Source: JAHDFB01 sp965658745 (GTDB taxonomy: Bacteria; Bacteroidota; Bacteroidia; Chitinophagales; Saprospiraceae). From it: a stretch of 64,000 nucleotides of DNA. The stretch lies in assembly GCA_965658745.1 (NCBI GenBank), contig CBFHTK010000002.1, positions 248,001-312,000 of the forward strand, in the 5' to 3' direction. Both the position numbers and the translations under genes were made by a program. Below the pieces are notes generated by a model. That model had not been told where the DNA came from. It worked only from the letters and a program-made list of their open reading frames with translations, and ran no database searches. Shown one piece after another: positions 1-8,874 of the stretch (position 1 is the stretch's first letter; every line of letters starts with the position of its first letter).

Positions 1-186
1 GTTCTAGGGCAAAAGGACTTCATGTTGATCTTTACAAATGTTTGACAGCTTAGATATTTCTGTGACAGTTTTTACACAGTTTTATGACATTCTCTCGATC
101 TAAAAAGGTGGAGTTGACAACGGTATTAGTTGGCTAAACGTAATAATTTTGGAAATTTTTCAATCCTGAGAAAGATCATTATAGTA

Positions 187-231
187 TGTAACTTGTGTCA
201 CTCAGAATAGCTTTCTATTCAGCTAAATTTG
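187..231 (+). promoter_or_regulatory. Crp/Fnr-like operator plus TAnnTTTG promoter box (site A)
   Basis: The imperfect palindrome TGTAACTTGTGTCACT lies at 187-202 and the Bacteroidota -7 box TAAATTTG at 224-231. The palindrome centre (194.5) is 36.5 bases from the last base of the box, the same geometry as at 47463, 50893 and 52802. The inferred start of transcription is near 236, eleven bases before the ATG at 247. The right half-site departs from the consensus at two positions. The shared spacing is what makes this more than a chance match. Confidence 0.6.
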
Positions 232-246
232 TCTTAAAATTTAGCC

Positions 247-402
247 ATGACTACTACAATATATATTATCCTGATTATCATTGTACTCCACTTGGTGACT
301 GGCTTTGCATGGTTAATGTATAAGCTGTCTCCACGAAAGGGAGATGAATTGATTGATAGCCAAGATGATTTGGAAACTAAAACATCTTCAAGAGTAGATT
401 AA
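247..402 (+). CDS. Small single-pass membrane protein, 51 aa
   Basis: This open frame encodes 51 residues. A hydrophobic segment at about residues 4-25 (YIILIIIVLHLVTGFAW) is followed by a charged tail rich in Asp, Glu and Lys, so it should be an inner-membrane protein with a short cytoplasmic tail. Its stop is ten bases before the ATG of the kelch-like gene, which suggests co-transcription. A putative Crp/Fnr-type operator and -7 box sit just upstream. The size and layout recall small respiratory assembly proteins such as CcoS, but I see no diagnostic motif and assign no function. Confidence 0.6.
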   Translation: MTTTIYIILIIIVLHLVTGFAWLMYKLSPRKGDELIDSQDDLETKTSSRVD

Positions 403-412
403 AAAGTAGATA

Positions 413-2038
413 ATGAAAAAGTATTTAGTAAGATTTTCCGTTCTGTTCAGTTTTTTTATGCTGATTTCTTTTGGGCTCAAGGCCCAAAATTATGAGTACG
501 AGATCGAATTAGAAGCGGTAGAAATTGAGAATCTTGGAGGATTACAGTCTTTTGCAATTGGTACATGGGATGGGTATTCGATCTTGATCGGCGGTAGACT
601 AGATGGTCTTCATCAAAGACAGCCATTTGCATCTTTTGATGAAGCTGGTCATAACACTCAGATATTTGTGGTAGATCCTGAATCAAAGGAAGTTTGGAAG
701 AAATCAGTGTTAACTTTGCCAACTTCACTTAGAGAGCAAATGTCATCTACAAACATGCAGTTTACTCAATCTGATGATGAGCTTATTATTACAGGTGGAT
801 ATGGGTACTCTGCGAGCGCAGGTGATCATGTCACGTACGCGTTTTTAACGCGAATTGACCTCAAAGGACTTACGGAGTCTATAATTAATGGTAATAGCGA
901 TGATCCTTTGGACGCGCAATACTTTGAGCAGATTTCCGACCCTAGGTTCGCTGTAACAGGTGGGAGATTACTCCTAATGGATGATATGTATTATTTAGTT
1001 GGTGGTCACCGTTTTATGGGGCGATACAATCCGATGGGGCCAGATCACGGACCTGGTTTTGAACAAGACTATACTTACGAAGCGCGAAGGTTTACAATTG
1101 TTGGAGTTAGTGAGTTAGCTGTAGAGTTTATTGATCCTTTACATGATGAAATGCACATGCGTAGACGAGACTTTAATGTCGTTCCTTTTTTTCAAGACGG
1201 TGAAAAAGGAATAATTGCGTATTCTGGTGTTTTTCAACCGACAAGCGATGTACCTTGGTTGTATCCGGTCAAGATTACTGAAGAAGGAATTACTGCAGAT
1301 GAATCATTCACACAGTATTTCAATCACTACCATTCTGCTAGTTTGCCGATTTATAATCAAGAATCGGATGTGATGCATACCTTGTTTTTTGGAGGTATAG
1401 CTCAGTTTTATATGGACAATGATGTGTTAGTACAAGATAATGATATTCCTTTTGTACAGACAATTGCTGATGTCCAGCTATCAAAAGAAGGATTTAGCGA
1501 ACATAAACTGAGTGCTGAAATGCCAGATTATCTCGGTGCAGGTTCAGAATTTGTTTATATCGACGATGTGCCTAAATATAGCGATGAGGTAATTGATGGC
1601 GATGCGATGGGAGACGATAAATTGGCTGTAGGATATATCTTTGGTGGAATCAGAAGTTCTAAGGCCAATATATTTTGGGAGAATAATGGTACTCAAAGTG
1701 AGGCTTCAAGCACAATTTATAAAGTCTACTTAACCAGAACACAGACGGTTGCAACTGAGGAAACACCAAGTACGTATTCTAAATTGCTGCTTTATCCCAA
1801 TCCAGCATCGAACGTGCTAAAAATGTCTGTAAATCTGCAGCAGCCAACTGCGATTGACGTCGAAATTCGAAACGCTGAAGGAAAATTGATCCATCAGAGT
1901 CAAATAGCGGCATCGGAAACAACTACGGGTTTTAACTTTTTCAAGTTACAAGAAGCTGAAATCCCTTATGGAATGTACATGTACACGCTTAAATTTGGTG
2001 ATGAGACAGTAACAAGAAAGGTTGTGTGGTCGGAGTAG
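413..2038 (+). CDS. Exported kelch-like beta-propeller protein with T9SS sorting domain
   Basis: The 541-residue protein starts with a clear signal peptide (hydrophobic core, cleavage after GLKAQ). The body has recurring Gly-Gly-rich blade motifs (LIGGRL, IITGGYGYS, LVGGHR, FGGIR), as in kelch or galactose-oxidase-type propellers. The last 85 or so residues form a type A T9SS sorting domain, opening with LLLYPNPASNVL and ending in a short beta strand with KVVW. It is therefore probably carried across the outer membrane and held at the surface or released. I see no catalytic residues, so a binding or structural role is as likely as an enzymatic one. It follows the small gene at 247 by ten bases. 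Confidence 0.75.
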   Translation: MKKYLVRFSVLFSFFMLISFGLKAQNYEYEIELEAVEIENLGGLQSFAIGTWDGYSILIGGRLDGLHQRQPFASFDEAGHNTQIFVVDPESKEVWKKSVLTLPTSLREQMSSTNMQFTQSDDELIITGGYGYSASAGDHVTYAFLTRIDLKGLTESIINGNSDDPLDAQYFEQISDPRFAVTGGRLLLMDDMYYLVGGHRFMGRYNPMGPDHGPGFEQDYTYEARRFTIVGVSELAVEFIDPLHDEMHMRRRDFNVVPFFQDGEKGIIAYSGVFQPTSDVPWLYPVKITEEGITADESFTQYFNHYHSASLPIYNQESDVMHTLFFGGIAQFYMDNDVLVQDNDIPFVQTIADVQLSKEGFSEHKLSAEMPDYLGAGSEFVYIDDVPKYSDEVIDGDAMGDDKLAVGYIFGGIRSSKANIFWENNGTQSEASSTIYKVYLTRTQTVATEETPSTYSKLLLYPNPASNVLKMSVNLQQPTAIDVEIRNAEGKLIHQSQIAASETTTGFNFFKLQEAEIPYGMYMYTLKFGDETVTRKVVWSE

Positions 2039-2069
2039 GAATGTTATTTCCTAATTCTAAAAGTGAATG

Positions 2070-4313
2070 TTATTCATGATGGTGTTGCATATGGTCTTTC
2101 ATTGGAAATTCGAAGCTCTTGTACTGAAAGGGAGTGGCTTCTTTACCTTCAACTATCTTATATGCACGGTTGATTTTTAGATTCTTAAGATTTGAGTAAC
2201 TATTTGGAAAAGGCCAAACGATCTGGCAAGATTCTATAGATTTCACCTTGCCTAATCCTACTTCCAGCCTCAAACTATTACCACCAAAACTGGAACCACT
2301 CGTAACTTTTCGATGGATTGCTCTGGAATTCCCATCAATGTCTAATACATTGATTACCACTCGAGCACCGATGGCAGTACGATTTGATTGTACACCCTCT
2401 AGGTCAAGAATAATCCAATTGTTTTCTGATCCAGGATTTTTGAAGTAGGCATTTTGAAAAAAATCACCTTCATATGCGCCTCCAAGAACGGTGTAAATAT
2501 CTTGATTCCCATCTTGGTCGAAATCAGCAAAAGCTACACCGTGTCCTTTTTGTAAATGTGCCATTCCTGTTTGAAAGCTAATTTCATCAAAGTAAGGCTT
2601 ACCATCTATTTTAGTATTTTGATAGACAACATTTGGTACAATAGATGAAATTGCAGGATCTCCTGTCGCAAGGTAAAAATCCAAATCACCGTCGTTCTCT
2701 AAATCACCAAAGTTTGAACCCATTGTATAAACAGCTTTGTCTAATCCATTTCTGGCATCCAGATTGATCATAGATTGACCTTGATTTTGATAGATTATCG
2801 GACTAGCTCCGATATTTTGGTCTTGGTAATTTGCTCCTGCAGCGGAGCTAGGATTAATTGATCCGTCCGTCTTGCCGTAAGCAGATACAAAAATGTCTTC
2901 GTTTCCGTCGTTATTGTGATCAAAAGCCCAGCATGAAAAGGAAGCTTCTGGTCCTTCGATGTTCCATGTTTCTGTTACCTCTTCAAACAGAATTTTGTCA
3001 ATTGTACATTTGTTCTCGAATAACCGATTACCGCCTCTAAAATCGCTCAGAAATAGACTTGGTTTTGTAGAGTTTTTGTCAAGGCAAATGGCCGTGCTTC
3101 CTTTAAAGAAGCCTTTGACATCTAATCCACTTTGTTCAATACGATTTGTAAAAGTTTCATCGCCATTATTGATCCACAATTCATTGGAAAAAGAAGCGCG
3201 TTTGCTACTTTCATTCGTTACAAAGAGATCCAAGAATCCATCTTGATTGATATCTGTCCAAACAGAGGATTGTGTCGGAGCAAGAGTATATATTCCAACT
3301 TGTTTAGTAATATCCGTAAATGTCCCGTCACCATTGTTCTTCAGAAGACTGTTGGGTAGTTTTCCTTGAGTTTCAAACCATCCACCTCGCATAACGAAGA
3401 TGTCAAGGAAGCCATCATTGTTGTAGTCTGTATGGTTAATGTTCAGCCCACCAAATATTAGATCTAAACCAGATTGTTTTGTCTGATCTATAAAGCCATC
3501 TTCTCCCATGTTTGCATAGAATGTCAAATGGTCATTCTCTCCCCAGGCAGAGCAAATTATATCAATTAGTCCATCATTGTTGAAATCGTCAGCAACGACA
3601 CCACCAGCTAAGCCGTTGAAATCCACACCTAGCTGCCCCGCAATATTGTTCCAACGACTTTTTTCGTCAATAACGGGAAAGTTTATCGCTTTTGTACTTT
3701 TCTGCTGAATCTTGTCGACGCCTAATGTTTGATATGCTATTGAAAGCAACCAAATTGCTTCAGTGTTACTTGGGTCTATGTCCAGTACTTTCAAGAGAAT
3801 AGGTATGGCTTTTTCAGAACCTGTTTTGTTTATATGCTGAGCCTCAGCAGTGAACGGGATAATGCAGGAAGTACTATTATGATTTTCGATACAATTCTGA
3901 AGTTCACCTTGTCGTAAGTAAATGGTGGCTTCCAGTAAGAGGAATTTCTGCTGAATTTGCGGCGGTAATTCGATAGCTAGTTTGATCAAATTTAGCTTAA
4001 CATCTTCAGTTACGTTAATTGCTTGTTCTATTTGATTTGAGCGCAATAACTCTTTAATTAGGAGCAGTTGGACATTTAGCTTTGCAGGGTAGGCTGTGTT
4101 TTTTACTTGTTCCTGCATCATTTTAGCTCTTTTTGCATTGAAGAGGTAATCGATTTTGGTAGGATCAATTTTTTGATATCGTGACTGAATTTCTGAGAAT
4201 GTATCTTCTTGTACTTTCGGAATTATATTTTCGTCAGCGCAAGATAGTAGAATTAGCACGGTCAAGAGTGGCAGAACAGTAGTAAATCGGATTGCTTTAA
4301 AAAGTCTTATCAA
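2070..4313 (-). CDS. Lipoprotein with TPR-like region, FG-GAP/VCBS repeats and ASPIC/UnbV domain
   Basis: A lipoprotein signal peptide ends at the lipobox LILLSC, so the mature protein is anchored by Cys near residue 25. Residues 40-210 are helical and TPR-like. Residues 230-640 carry repeated calcium-binding-type loops (DFNNDGLIDI, DYNNDGFLDIF, DINQDGFLDLF, DHNNDGNEDIF, DFDQDGNQDIY), typical of FG-GAP/VCBS propellers. The C-terminal 100 residues match the ASPIC/UnbV domain (GARVVINV, SGSSFGGNSLRLEVGLG). This architecture is common in Bacteroidota (CRTAC1-like proteins), and its biochemical role is not settled. It faces the T9SS gene tail to tail with 31 bp between them. Confidence 0.8.
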   Translation of the reverse strand: MIRLFKAIRFTTVLPLLTVLILLSCADENIIPKVQEDTFSEIQSRYQKIDPTKIDYLFNAKRAKMMQEQVKNTAYPAKLNVQLLLIKELLRSNQIEQAINVTEDVKLNLIKLAIELPPQIQQKFLLLEATIYLRQGELQNCIENHNSTSCIIPFTAEAQHINKTGSEKAIPILLKVLDIDPSNTEAIWLLSIAYQTLGVDKIQQKSTKAINFPVIDEKSRWNNIAGQLGVDFNGLAGGVVADDFNNDGLIDIICSAWGENDHLTFYANMGEDGFIDQTKQSGLDLIFGGLNINHTDYNNDGFLDIFVMRGGWFETQGKLPNSLLKNNGDGTFTDITKQVGIYTLAPTQSSVWTDINQDGFLDLFVTNESSKRASFSNELWINNGDETFTNRIEQSGLDVKGFFKGSTAICLDKNSTKPSLFLSDFRGGNRLFENKCTIDKILFEEVTETWNIEGPEASFSCWAFDHNNDGNEDIFVSAYGKTDGSINPSSAAGANYQDQNIGASPIIYQNQGQSMINLDARNGLDKAVYTMGSNFGDLENDGDLDFYLATGDPAISSIVPNVVYQNTKIDGKPYFDEISFQTGMAHLQKGHGVAFADFDQDGNQDIYTVLGGAYEGDFFQNAYFKNPGSENNWIILDLEGVQSNRTAIGARVVINVLDIDGNSRAIHRKVTSGSSFGGNSLRLEVGLGKVKSIESCQIVWPFPNSYSNLKNLKINRAYKIVEGKEATPFQYKSFEFPMKDHMQHHHE

Positions 4314-4349
4314 TTGCAGTAGTTTAGCGTCATGTAAAAATAGTCGTTT

Positions 4350-4762
4350 TCATGAATTTGCGAAAGCATTGGGCGTTGTTCCGTCTGACTATAGGCATTT
4401 TACACTCTTTACACATCATCCGTTTGTGGCTTCATTTATCTTGGAAATTCCACACAACTATAACAATGGATCTTTTGAGAATATTCCGCTTGAATGACTG
4501 GTGACAATCATTGATGATGCGATGGAGGCAGGATATTCATTAGTTCGGGATGGAGATGTTAGCGAGAACGGTTTTTCAAGTAAGGAGAGTATGGCGATAT
4601 TGCCAGCGGACGCTATTAGAGAAGATTTGTTTTGACACCTAGTGTCGAAATTGTAGTAACACAGTTGACCGTTAAGAGGCTTTTGAGCGTTTGCAAACAA
4701 CAGCTGACCATGAAATACTGATTATCGGTACTTCTTCTGATGAGATTCAAATCATACTGTAG
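4350..4762 (+). pseudogene. Relic of a C1B cysteine peptidase (bleomycin hydrolase / PepC type), C-terminal part
   Basis: Translating the plus strand gives a decayed but recognisable C1B peptidase. From 4354 the frame reads EFAKALGVVPSDY, then THHPFVASFILEIPHNY, GSFENIPLE, a TGA stop at 4495-4497, then IIDDAMEAGYSLVRDGDVSE and another TGA at 4633-4635. The match continues in a different frame from 4661 as TVDR, a TAA at 4673, then EAFERLQTTADHEILIIG. The family pattern here is RQ-AF-x-TT-x-DH, with the catalytic His in DH. The N-terminal catalytic Cys region and the C-terminal NSWG segment are missing. The relic lies between two minus-strand genes and no start or promoter remains. The family match is from memory of conserved motifs, not from an alignment. 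Confidence 0.72.
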
Positions 4763-4766
4763 TATT

Positions 4767-5947
4767 TCAGGGAATATGTCTCAATCTTACCAATCTTGTA
4801 GCTTCTTCAGACCTTTCTAGTAGCTGATCTTTCAGAGATTCATAGTACAATTCTTGATTCCATTGATTCTTTCCATAGACGCCATCTAGAATTGCATGTA
4901 GAAGTCTTTTGAGTTGATTATAGTCTTGTATGTCATATGTTTTTCCATCACGACTTTCGTTTTTAGGCTTGATTTCTAGCCACCCACCTTGTTGGTTTTC
5001 TCTTCTTTTGGCGACAAACTGCTCAAGTATACTATAATACGTTTCAGTCAATTTGAACTGTTGTGTTTTTTGATCCAGTGTCATTTCAACCTGGTAGGAA
5101 ACTTGAGTTGGAGTGAGTTGGATTTTTTCCAGTTTGAATTTGATCTGATGTAAATCAGCAATCGTGTTTTCTGATAATTCTTTGACCCAACTAAGCGCTA
5201 AAGCAAAGAATATCATTATAAGACTCGTTTTGAATATTGCTGAAAAGAGCATTACTTCTTGTTCAGAGCCAATTACTTTGTAGACTTGCGCTACAAAAGT
5301 GATAAGAATGCACAATAGTGAAAGCCATGCAAGAATAGGTAGACGCCTTTTGGCAAAAGATGACCACATAACCATTCCCAGAAATATGAGCGTCAAGATT
5401 GAATAATAGACGTCGGTTTCACGAATTAAAGGCGATACATTGGGCGAAATAAGATGACTTATGTGGGGAGTAAGGCAAAAACAAAAGGTAGCCCCACAAT
5501 GTAAACCCAAAACTTCGAATGGATGAGACCTTCAATCTGTTTGGGAATGTATCTAAACCACGGCAAGGCTAGCAGTATAAAAAGACTATTCAGTAATGAA
5601 AAAACGCTCCTCCATATATTCCAGCTCAAAGAACTAGCCTCCTCATTCATTTCCGCTTTGGAAATCTGTTCGGAAAGTACTAAATCGGAAACGTCTGGTA
5701 ATCCTTCAAGTACGCTTTGCCAATTTCGAAGAAAACTTGTGCTGTAATACATGTCTACTAGTCCTGATACACTCCAACACATAACAGACATTGCGAGCCA
5801 AACTTGACCAAGATCACCTTGCTTACGACCAATATGGCGCCATATCGCAAGTAAAGCTAAAGATGCGAAAAGACATACTCCAAATTGCCACCATCCATAA
5901 AAAGATAGTAGTTCAAGATTGGTGATATGGTTAATTAGTTCTTGCAT
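4767..5947 (-). pseudogene. Multi-pass membrane protein of unknown function, interrupted by a frameshift
   Basis: Two overlapping minus-strand frames appear to be one gene of about 393 residues. The upstream part (5947 to 5459) has four hydrophobic segments and ends GLPFVFALLPT. The downstream part (read from about 5465) continues HISHLISPNV with three more segments, then a cytoplasmic domain of about 120 charged residues. The switch falls at a run of four C on the coding strand (GGGG at 5465-5468). One more C would join the parts as FALLPHISHLIS. The break may be a real mutation or a homopolymer sequencing error. Seven or so membrane spans with a soluble tail suggest a receptor-like layout, but I recognise no domain. 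The start is six bases after the aldo/keto reductase stop, so the two are probably co-transcribed. Confidence 0.6.
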
Positions 5948-5953
5948 GGTGAA

Positions 5954-6850
5954 TTATGCGATTTCTTGCCCAGTACTTGCTTGATAAATCGCATACCAAT
6001 CTTCTTTTGAAATCTCGGTCTCTAGTCCTTCCAAAACGGAGGCAATCCTAAGAATTTTTGTACTGCCAAGGATAGGAGTTATTCTGGAAGGATGTTTACG
6101 TATCCAAGCTATGAGAAGAACATCTAAACTGCAGTTGTACTTGTTACAAAGTGATATACAGAGTTCTTTAAGTGCACGATGTTCCTGCTTGATATTATCC
6201 TTGAAAAGAGCGCCAGCTGCAAGTGGAGACCATGCAGTAGACTTGATACCACTTTCATAGCAGAAATTTATGGTATCGTCATTAAAAGGATCGAGATGCG
6301 TTACACTAAATTCATATTGATGATTGTCGATGTGTACGTACTTCGATAATAATTTTATTTGACCAGGAGTAAAATTACTTACTCCAAAGTATCTGATTTT
6401 TCCAGATTGCTTCAATTGATCAACTGCCTCTGCAATTTCTTGCGGATTCATTAGAAAGTCTGGCCTATGAATTAAAAGTAAGTCGATATAATCTGTGTGG
6501 AAATTTCTGAGACTTTGTTCTGCTGACTGAATGAAATGTTTTGCACTAGAATCATATGATTTCAATTTATGATCTGGCCGATTCTCACTTACAAGTTTAA
6601 TTCCACATTTCGTGGTTATTTGCATCTTTTGCCTTAAGGCTGGTCTTGACCTTAGAACCTCTCCGAATTCTGCTTCAGTTGTATAGGAACCATAAATATC
6701 AGCATGATCAAAGTCACTAATTCCGATATCCAAGCACTGCTCAATAAATGATTCGTAGGCTTTGGTGTTCATTTGAGCTCCCCATTGACCGAGTCGCATA
6801 GTACCTATGATAAGTGGAGAAAATTGAAGATTGCTTGATTGATGTGACAA
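5954..6850 (-). CDS. Aldo/keto reductase (YdhF-like)
   Basis: This 298-residue protein is a full-length NADPH-dependent aldo/keto reductase. Visible family motifs are the N-terminal IIGTMRLGQWG, the catalytic region FDHADIYGSY (Asp and Tyr), the lysine region TTKCGIK, the LLLIHRPD strand, GVSNFTPGQI and the cofactor-binding PILGSTKI near the C terminus. The overall pattern is closest to the E. coli YdhF type; the substrate cannot be read from sequence. It is followed six bases later by the frameshifted membrane protein. A perfect inverted repeat with 6-bp arms lies 42 bp upstream of its start. Confidence 0.88.
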   Translation of the reverse strand: MSHQSSNLQFSPLIIGTMRLGQWGAQMNTKAYESFIEQCLDIGISDFDHADIYGSYTTEAEFGEVLRSRPALRQKMQITTKCGIKLVSENRPDHKLKSYDSSAKHFIQSAEQSLRNFHTDYIDLLLIHRPDFLMNPQEIAEAVDQLKQSGKIRYFGVSNFTPGQIKLLSKYVHIDNHQYEFSVTHLDPFNDDTINFCYESGIKSTAWSPLAAGALFKDNIKQEHRALKELCISLCNKYNCSLDVLLIAWIRKHPSRITPILGSTKILRIASVLEGLETEISKEDWYAIYQASTGQEIA

Positions 6851-6891
6851 TGTATTTGATTTATTTGCATGAGATAATCAAAAATAGTTTT

Positions 6892-6905
6892 TGAAGTAGA
6901 CTTCA
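6892..6905. promoter_or_regulatory. Palindrome TGAAGT-AG-ACTTCA upstream of the aldo/keto reductase
   Basis: A perfect inverted repeat with 6-bp arms and a 2-bp centre lies 42 bp before the reductase start. It could be a repressor site, but only one copy is seen and no regulator is nearby. Apart from this and the dnaA terminator I see nothing in 6851-7136. Confidence 0.25.
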
Positions 6906-7072
6906 GCGATGTTGTAAAAATAGAAGATATGCTATCAATATGGGTACATAGCCATTAAGTAATTAGATTCAAAGTTTAGAAAAACTGATATATGAGTTGA
7001 TTTCTTTATTACAACTAGAGCCTAGACATGTGATCTCAGCACTTCAATAAGAAATCTATAAGGCTCAGGAAC

Positions 7073-7107
7073 AAAAAAAAATGCCTCCTGAATTTACAGA
7101 AGGCATT
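7073..7107 (-). terminator. Rho-independent terminator of dnaA
   Basis: On the minus strand an 11-bp stem (arms 7097-7107 and 7080-7090, one G-T wobble) closes a 6-base loop. It is followed by a run of eight or nine T (A-run 7073-7081 on plus). It begins 30 bases after the dnaA stop codon. Confidence 0.85.
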
Positions 7108-7136
7108 TCGTTTCTTTGTGGTTCGTTTTGTTATGC

Positions 7137-8540
7137 TTAAGCTAAATTTAGCTGCATACGCTTTTCAAGATTTGCGACAGTATCCTTAAAAGCTACATCT
7201 GTGTCCATTCTATCCTTGATTGTTTTACATGAGTGTAAAATCGTACTGTGGTCCCTTCCACCAAAATACTTACCAATGGATTTTAAGCTGTTTTTAGTGT
7301 ATTCTTTGCTGAAGTAAATCGACAAATGTCTCGCTAATGCAATATCTTGTTTTCGAGTTTTACTTCCAAGCTTGTCAACTGGTATATTATAGTGCTCAGC
7401 AACCATCTCCTTGATCAGGTCAACCGTTATTTCACGATTATCGTTGTTATTGAATCGCTGAATTACTTCGCGAGCCAAAGTCATATCAATAGCACGTTGA
7501 TTCAATGTTGCTTGAGCAATCAACTGAATAAGAATACCTTCAAGTTCTCGAACATTATTCTTCACATGCATACAAATGTAGTGACTTACATCGCGCGGAA
7601 CATCTATCTTCTCTTGAGACATTTTCGCCTCCATGATCGCAATACGAGTTTCAAGATCAGGTCTATGAAGGTCTGCTTCAAGTCCCCATTTGAATCTCGA
7701 TAACAATCGGTCTTGTACACCTTTCATTTCATTGGGAGCACAATCAGAGGTCAGAATAATTTGCTTCCCGCAGTGCTTCAAGTGGTTGAAGATATTAAAA
7801 AAGATTTCTTGTGTTTTTTGTTTATCAGATAGAAACTGAATATCATCTACAATGAGCACGTCAACTAGCTGATAAAAATTAACAAAATCATTCACGGACC
7901 CATTTCTGATGGACTGGATTAGTTGATTCGTAAACTTCTCAGTTGAAACGTAAAGAACGTTTTTGTTTGGATGGCTAGCAATAACTTCGTTTCCAATAGC
8001 CTGAGCTAAATGGGTTTTGCCTAATCCTACATCACCGTATATGAATAGAGGGTTGAATGCAGTTTCTCCAGGTTTGTTGGCAATCGCTTTTCCAGCTGAA
8101 CGTGCAAGAGTGTTACAATCGCCTTCTATGTAATTGTCAAGTCTGTAAGCTGTATTTAGCTGTGGGCTGAATTTTACTCGCTTAATTCCGGGTATTACAA
8201 AAGGGTTTTGTATCTGATCAGGCGAGACGCCAATGGCATCTTCCAGTTCATCATCTGAATGATTTTGAGGTGCGCCATTTTTATGGCTTTCTACTTTGAA
8301 TCTATATTCTAATCTGCCGCCTTTTCCTAAAACTTCTCTAAGGGCTAATTTTAATACTTGAAGGTGATTCTCTTCTAGCCACTCATAAAAGAATTTATTA
8401 GGGACTTCTATAGTTAGTATATCACCATCTAATTTAACAGCTTTTATAGGTTCAAACCAGGTTTTGAAGGTTTGGTTATTGACATGTTCTTTAATGACAG
8501 TCAGGCACCTCTCCCACGCACCTAAGTAATCTTTTTTCAT
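7137..8540 (-). CDS. dnaA: Chromosomal replication initiator DnaA
   Basis: The 467-residue protein has all DnaA domains. Domain I is at the N terminus (WERCLTVIKEHVNNQTFKTWF). A short linker with Asp/Glu runs follows at about 90-115. The AAA+ domain has Walker A GDVGLGKTHL and Walker B VLIVDDIQFL, with sensor residues in LTSDCAP. The C-terminal helix-turn-helix carries the signature GGRDHSTILHSC, which binds DnaA boxes. It uses ATP to open the replication origin. The ATG at 8540 gives the normal N terminus. It is monocistronic, with a strong terminator downstream and 334 bp of non-coding DNA upstream. Confidence 0.97.
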   Translation of the reverse strand: MKKDYLGAWERCLTVIKEHVNNQTFKTWFEPIKAVKLDGDILTIEVPNKFFYEWLEENHLQVLKLALREVLGKGGRLEYRFKVESHKNGAPQNHSDDELEDAIGVSPDQIQNPFVIPGIKRVKFSPQLNTAYRLDNYIEGDCNTLARSAGKAIANKPGETAFNPLFIYGDVGLGKTHLAQAIGNEVIASHPNKNVLYVSTEKFTNQLIQSIRNGSVNDFVNFYQLVDVLIVDDIQFLSDKQKTQEIFFNIFNHLKHCGKQIILTSDCAPNEMKGVQDRLLSRFKWGLEADLHRPDLETRIAIMEAKMSQEKIDVPRDVSHYICMHVKNNVRELEGILIQLIAQATLNQRAIDMTLAREVIQRFNNNDNREITVDLIKEMVAEHYNIPVDKLGSKTRKQDIALARHLSIYFSKEYTKNSLKSIGKYFGGRDHSTILHSCKTIKDRMDTDVAFKDTVANLEKRMQLNLA

Positions 8541-8730
8541 CTTTAGCTTGGTTTTAACAGTTTTTTGGCTACTTGATAGTAAACAAAAACAGTTTTCGAC
8601 ATTTCCGGCTCAATGGAAATACCAGTTGGTTTTGAAAAATTACTTATCGGTATAATTTGGTTCTTTTGGAAAGTTCTCAGGTTTCCAAAATCTATGCGTG
8701 GATGACTATATCCATGGGATTAAAAATAGA

Positions 8731-8764
8731 CAAATCTAACTCACATCTAAAAATATCTCATCAA
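8731..8764 (-). promoter_or_regulatory. Candidate dnaA promoter in the 8541-8874 gap
   Basis: Read on the minus strand, TAGATTTG at 8738-8731 fits the TAnnTTTG box. A TTG lies 23 bases upstream of it (8764-8762), a little farther than usual. A second box, TATATTTG, occurs at 8819-8812. The 334-bp gap holds no open frame that I can support and no clear cluster of DnaA boxes (TTATCCACA), so I do not call an origin here. Confidence 0.35.
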
Positions 8765-8874
8765 TATTTTTAAGGAAATAGATTTGCTCGGTCGGTTATC
8801 GTCTCCGCATGCAAATATATAGAAATAGAATGCAGTTAAAAGCCTCATCTACCTCTAATTCATATATATTTTTT

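Noticed and set aside
4458..4700. 80-codon minus-strand frame
   Set aside because: It is the antisense of the C1B peptidase relic, which explains the region better.
7347..7703. 118-codon frame antisense to dnaA
   Set aside because: It lies wholly inside the conserved dnaA coding sequence on the other strand and has no recognisable protein features.
8541..8874. Replication origin next to dnaA
   Set aside because: No cluster of TTATCCACA-like boxes is visible; the spacer has only candidate promoters.
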